Origin: Collinsella sp. TF08-11AT
Lineage (GTDB): Bacteria > Actinomycetota > Coriobacteriia > Coriobacteriales > Coriobacteriaceae
Length of the DNA stretch: 26,342 nt
Reading direction: 5' to 3'
Assembly: GCF_003437035.1 (NCBI RefSeq)
Contig: NZ_QSRL01000008.1
Span: forward strand, 1 to 26,342
This document shows positions 25,155-26,342 of the stretch, in pieces (within the stretch, counting starts at the first letter, position 1; each line of letters begins with the position of its first letter). The position numbers were made by a program, and so were the translations under genes. Below the pieces are notes generated by a model that did not search any database, had not been told where the DNA came from, and saw only the letters and a program-made list of their open reading frames with translations.

Positions 25155-26081
25155 CTATGCCGGCTGACGGTCGAGGCACGCGTCCCACATCTGGTCGCGC
25201 TCCTCTTGGCTAACGCCCTTGAGCGTCTTATTGATAAGTTTGAGCAGCTTGTCCGAGCCCTTGCGGCAGCCGACGTTTGACGTGACCTCCTGCTTAAAGC
25301 CCTCGCCCTCCGCAAAATGAATAGGGACAATGCCCGGATTTTGGGCCATATAGCCCTTCTCGTTCTCGGTGTTGTAGGTCACAGCATCGCACGTGCCCTG
25401 CAGCAGGTTCGAGAACACCGTGGGAACCGAATCGACCGGGTTCTTGTGGACGACGCCCGGGATCTCGTCGATGACGGTGTCGAGCATGGTGTCCTTTTGG
25501 CCGAGTACCGTGGCACCACTGAAGTCGCTGAGCTTGGTGGCGTTCTGGTAGGGCGAGCCCTCTTTTACGAACAGGCCAAAGTAGCCAATGAAGTACGGGT
25601 CGGAGAAGCCGACCGACTCCTCGCGCTCGGGCGTGGCACTCATACCGGCGATGATGAGGTCGATCTGGCCGTTGTTGAGCGAATCGATAAGGCCCGAGAA
25701 GCTCTGCTTGACGGCAACGGGCTCGCCGCCGAGGGCCTTGCAGACGATCTTGGCGATCTGCACGTCGTAGCCATCGGCATAGGCGCCCTGCACGTTGTCG
25801 ATGGGGATGGTGTACTCACTGGCTTCGGAAACCTGCCAGTTGTACGGGGCGTAGGCCGCTTCCATGCCAATGCGGATCTTGTCCTTGCCGATCACGGAAT
25901 CGGACAGGTCGTCGCGACCGCCGCCCGTCGTGGGCTGAACCACCTTGAGCGTGGACGGGCGCTGACAGCCGGCAAGCGCGCCGGCGACGACGGAAGCACT
26001 CGCAGCGAAAGCGCTACCCAGGAAGATGCGACGACTGCACACCGGCTGGGCCTGCGCGTCGCGTTGATGGGGAGAATGCAT
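25155..26081 (-). CDS. Amino-acid ABC transporter, substrate-binding lipoprotein with twin-arginine signal
   Basis: Extracytoplasmic SBP_bac_3 family receptor of the importer, 308 aa. The N-terminus has the Tat motif SRRIFLG (16-22), a hydrophobic Ala-rich core and the lipobox LAGC, with the lipidated Cys at 39. The mature part has typical family segments: GMEAAYAPYNW, DGYDVQIAKIVCKALG, IDLIIAGMSATPEREESVGFS and GTCDAVTYNTENEKGYM. I chose the ATG at 26079-26081 with GGGAAGG 6 bases upstream; the frame is open to 26153 but has no such site there. First gene of the transporter operon. The ligand is probably a polar amino acid; which one is unknown. Confidence 0.94.
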   Translation of the reverse strand: MHSPHQRDAQAQPVCSRRIFLGSAFAASASVVAGALAGCQRPSTLKVVQPTTGGGRDDLSDSVIGKDKIRIGMEAAYAPYNWQVSEASEYTIPIDNVQGAYADGYDVQIAKIVCKALGGEPVAVKQSFSGLIDSLNNGQIDLIIAGMSATPEREESVGFSDPYFIGYFGLFVKEGSPYQNATKLSDFSGATVLGQKDTMLDTVIDEIPGVVHKNPVDSVPTVFSNLLQGTCDAVTYNTENEKGYMAQNPGIVPIHFAEGEGFKQEVTSNVGCRKGSDKLLKLINKTLKGVSQEERDQMWDACLDRQPA

Positions 26082-26179
26082 AATCTGCCTTCCCTGTTGA
26101 ATCGTATGCTGACGACTTAACAGGATATACGCCAGCGACCAGCAGCGCAGCACAAGCTCGAAAAATTAATAGACACACG

Positions 26180-26196
26180 GTAGTCATTGGGAACGT
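26180..26196. repeat. Single REP-like unit, copy 3
   Basis: GTAGTCATTGGGAACG matches one arm of the repeats at 4531 and 20149 with one changed base (GGGA for GGGG). There is no opposing arm here. It directly precedes structured element copy 3. The bases 26082-26179 upstream of the binding-protein gene hold no gene; they should contain the operon's promoter, but I see no convincing one. Confidence 0.75.
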
Positions 26197-26213
26197 CGAT
26201 GTTTTGGCAATGC

Positions 26214-26342
26214 CAGCGAGCGCCGCCCAGAGCGAACAAGTTGGCATGAAAAAGGCAGGGCATAGACCTTCTGGTCATGCCGTGCCTTTTGAATGGCAAA
26301 TTGTCGCTCTGGGTGGCGCGCAGCGTCGACCGGCCCGCCGGT
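26214..26342. repeat. Structured intergenic element, copy 3 (cut by the window end)
   Basis: Outer stem 26220-26234 with 26305-26319 (15 pairs, one G-T). Hairpin 26254-26286 with a TTCT loop, one bulged A and one mismatch, parallel to copy 1. The inner stem TTGGCAT 26241-26247 / ATGGCAA 26293-26299 has one G-G mismatch. Blocks CAGCGA, TGAAA and GCAGCGTC are retained; two blocks vary slightly (ACAAGTTG, CAAATTGTCGCT). The terminal hairpin begins at about 26331 (CGGCCCGCCGGT) and runs out of the window. Confidence 0.85.

Overview
The window is a GC-rich, gene-dense bacterial chromosome segment. Nearly all genes lie on the minus strand; the clear exception is a PepT-type peptidase. The complete atpIBEFHAGDC operon, a GGY-free set of housekeeping genes (murA, upp, glpK, prfA, prmC, tsaC) and the protein sequences themselves suggest a gut actinobacterium of the Coriobacteriia, most probably Collinsella or a close relative. 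That assignment is inference from remembered family likeness, not from a database search.

Layout from left to right: a phosphomannomutase/phosphoglucomutase; a two-gene operon of a DtxR-type metalloregulator and a homocysteine S-methyltransferase, divergent from pepT; a repeat-rich convergent intergenic region; an LCP-family cell-wall ligase and murA; the full F1Fo ATP synthase operon behind a recognisable promoter; upp; a tsaC-glpK pair; a hicAB toxin-antitoxin pair with an operator-like palindrome over its -10 box; prmC with a large Ala/Glu-rich insertion; a 650-base gap with AT-rich DNA and repeats; prfA; and an amino-acid ABC transporter operon (binding lipoprotein, permease, ATPase) ending in an M20 peptidase.

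The most unusual content is non-coding. Three intergenic sites (about 4.53-4.78 kb, 20.15-20.40 kb and 26.18 kb to the window end) carry the same composite unit. It consists of a GTAG-footed REP/BIME-like inverted repeat followed by a roughly 145-base structured element. The element's long outer stem (15 bp in each copy) and inner hairpins differ in sequence but keep their pairing, so the copies show compensatory change. In the two complete copies the terminal hairpin abuts (0-3 bases) the stop codon of a minus-strand gene (the LCP gene and prfA). The third copy runs off the window, which predicts another minus-strand gene end just outside. I do not recognise this as a named RNA family and cannot search for it here.

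Functionally the window links energy production (ATP synthase), wall synthesis (murA, LCP), translation termination and its modification (prfA, prmC), tRNA modification (tsaC), nucleotide and glycerol salvage (upp, glpK), and peptide or amino-acid use (pepT, M20 peptidase, ABC transporter). No tRNA, rRNA, CRISPR array, insertion-sequence transposase or prophage gene was seen.
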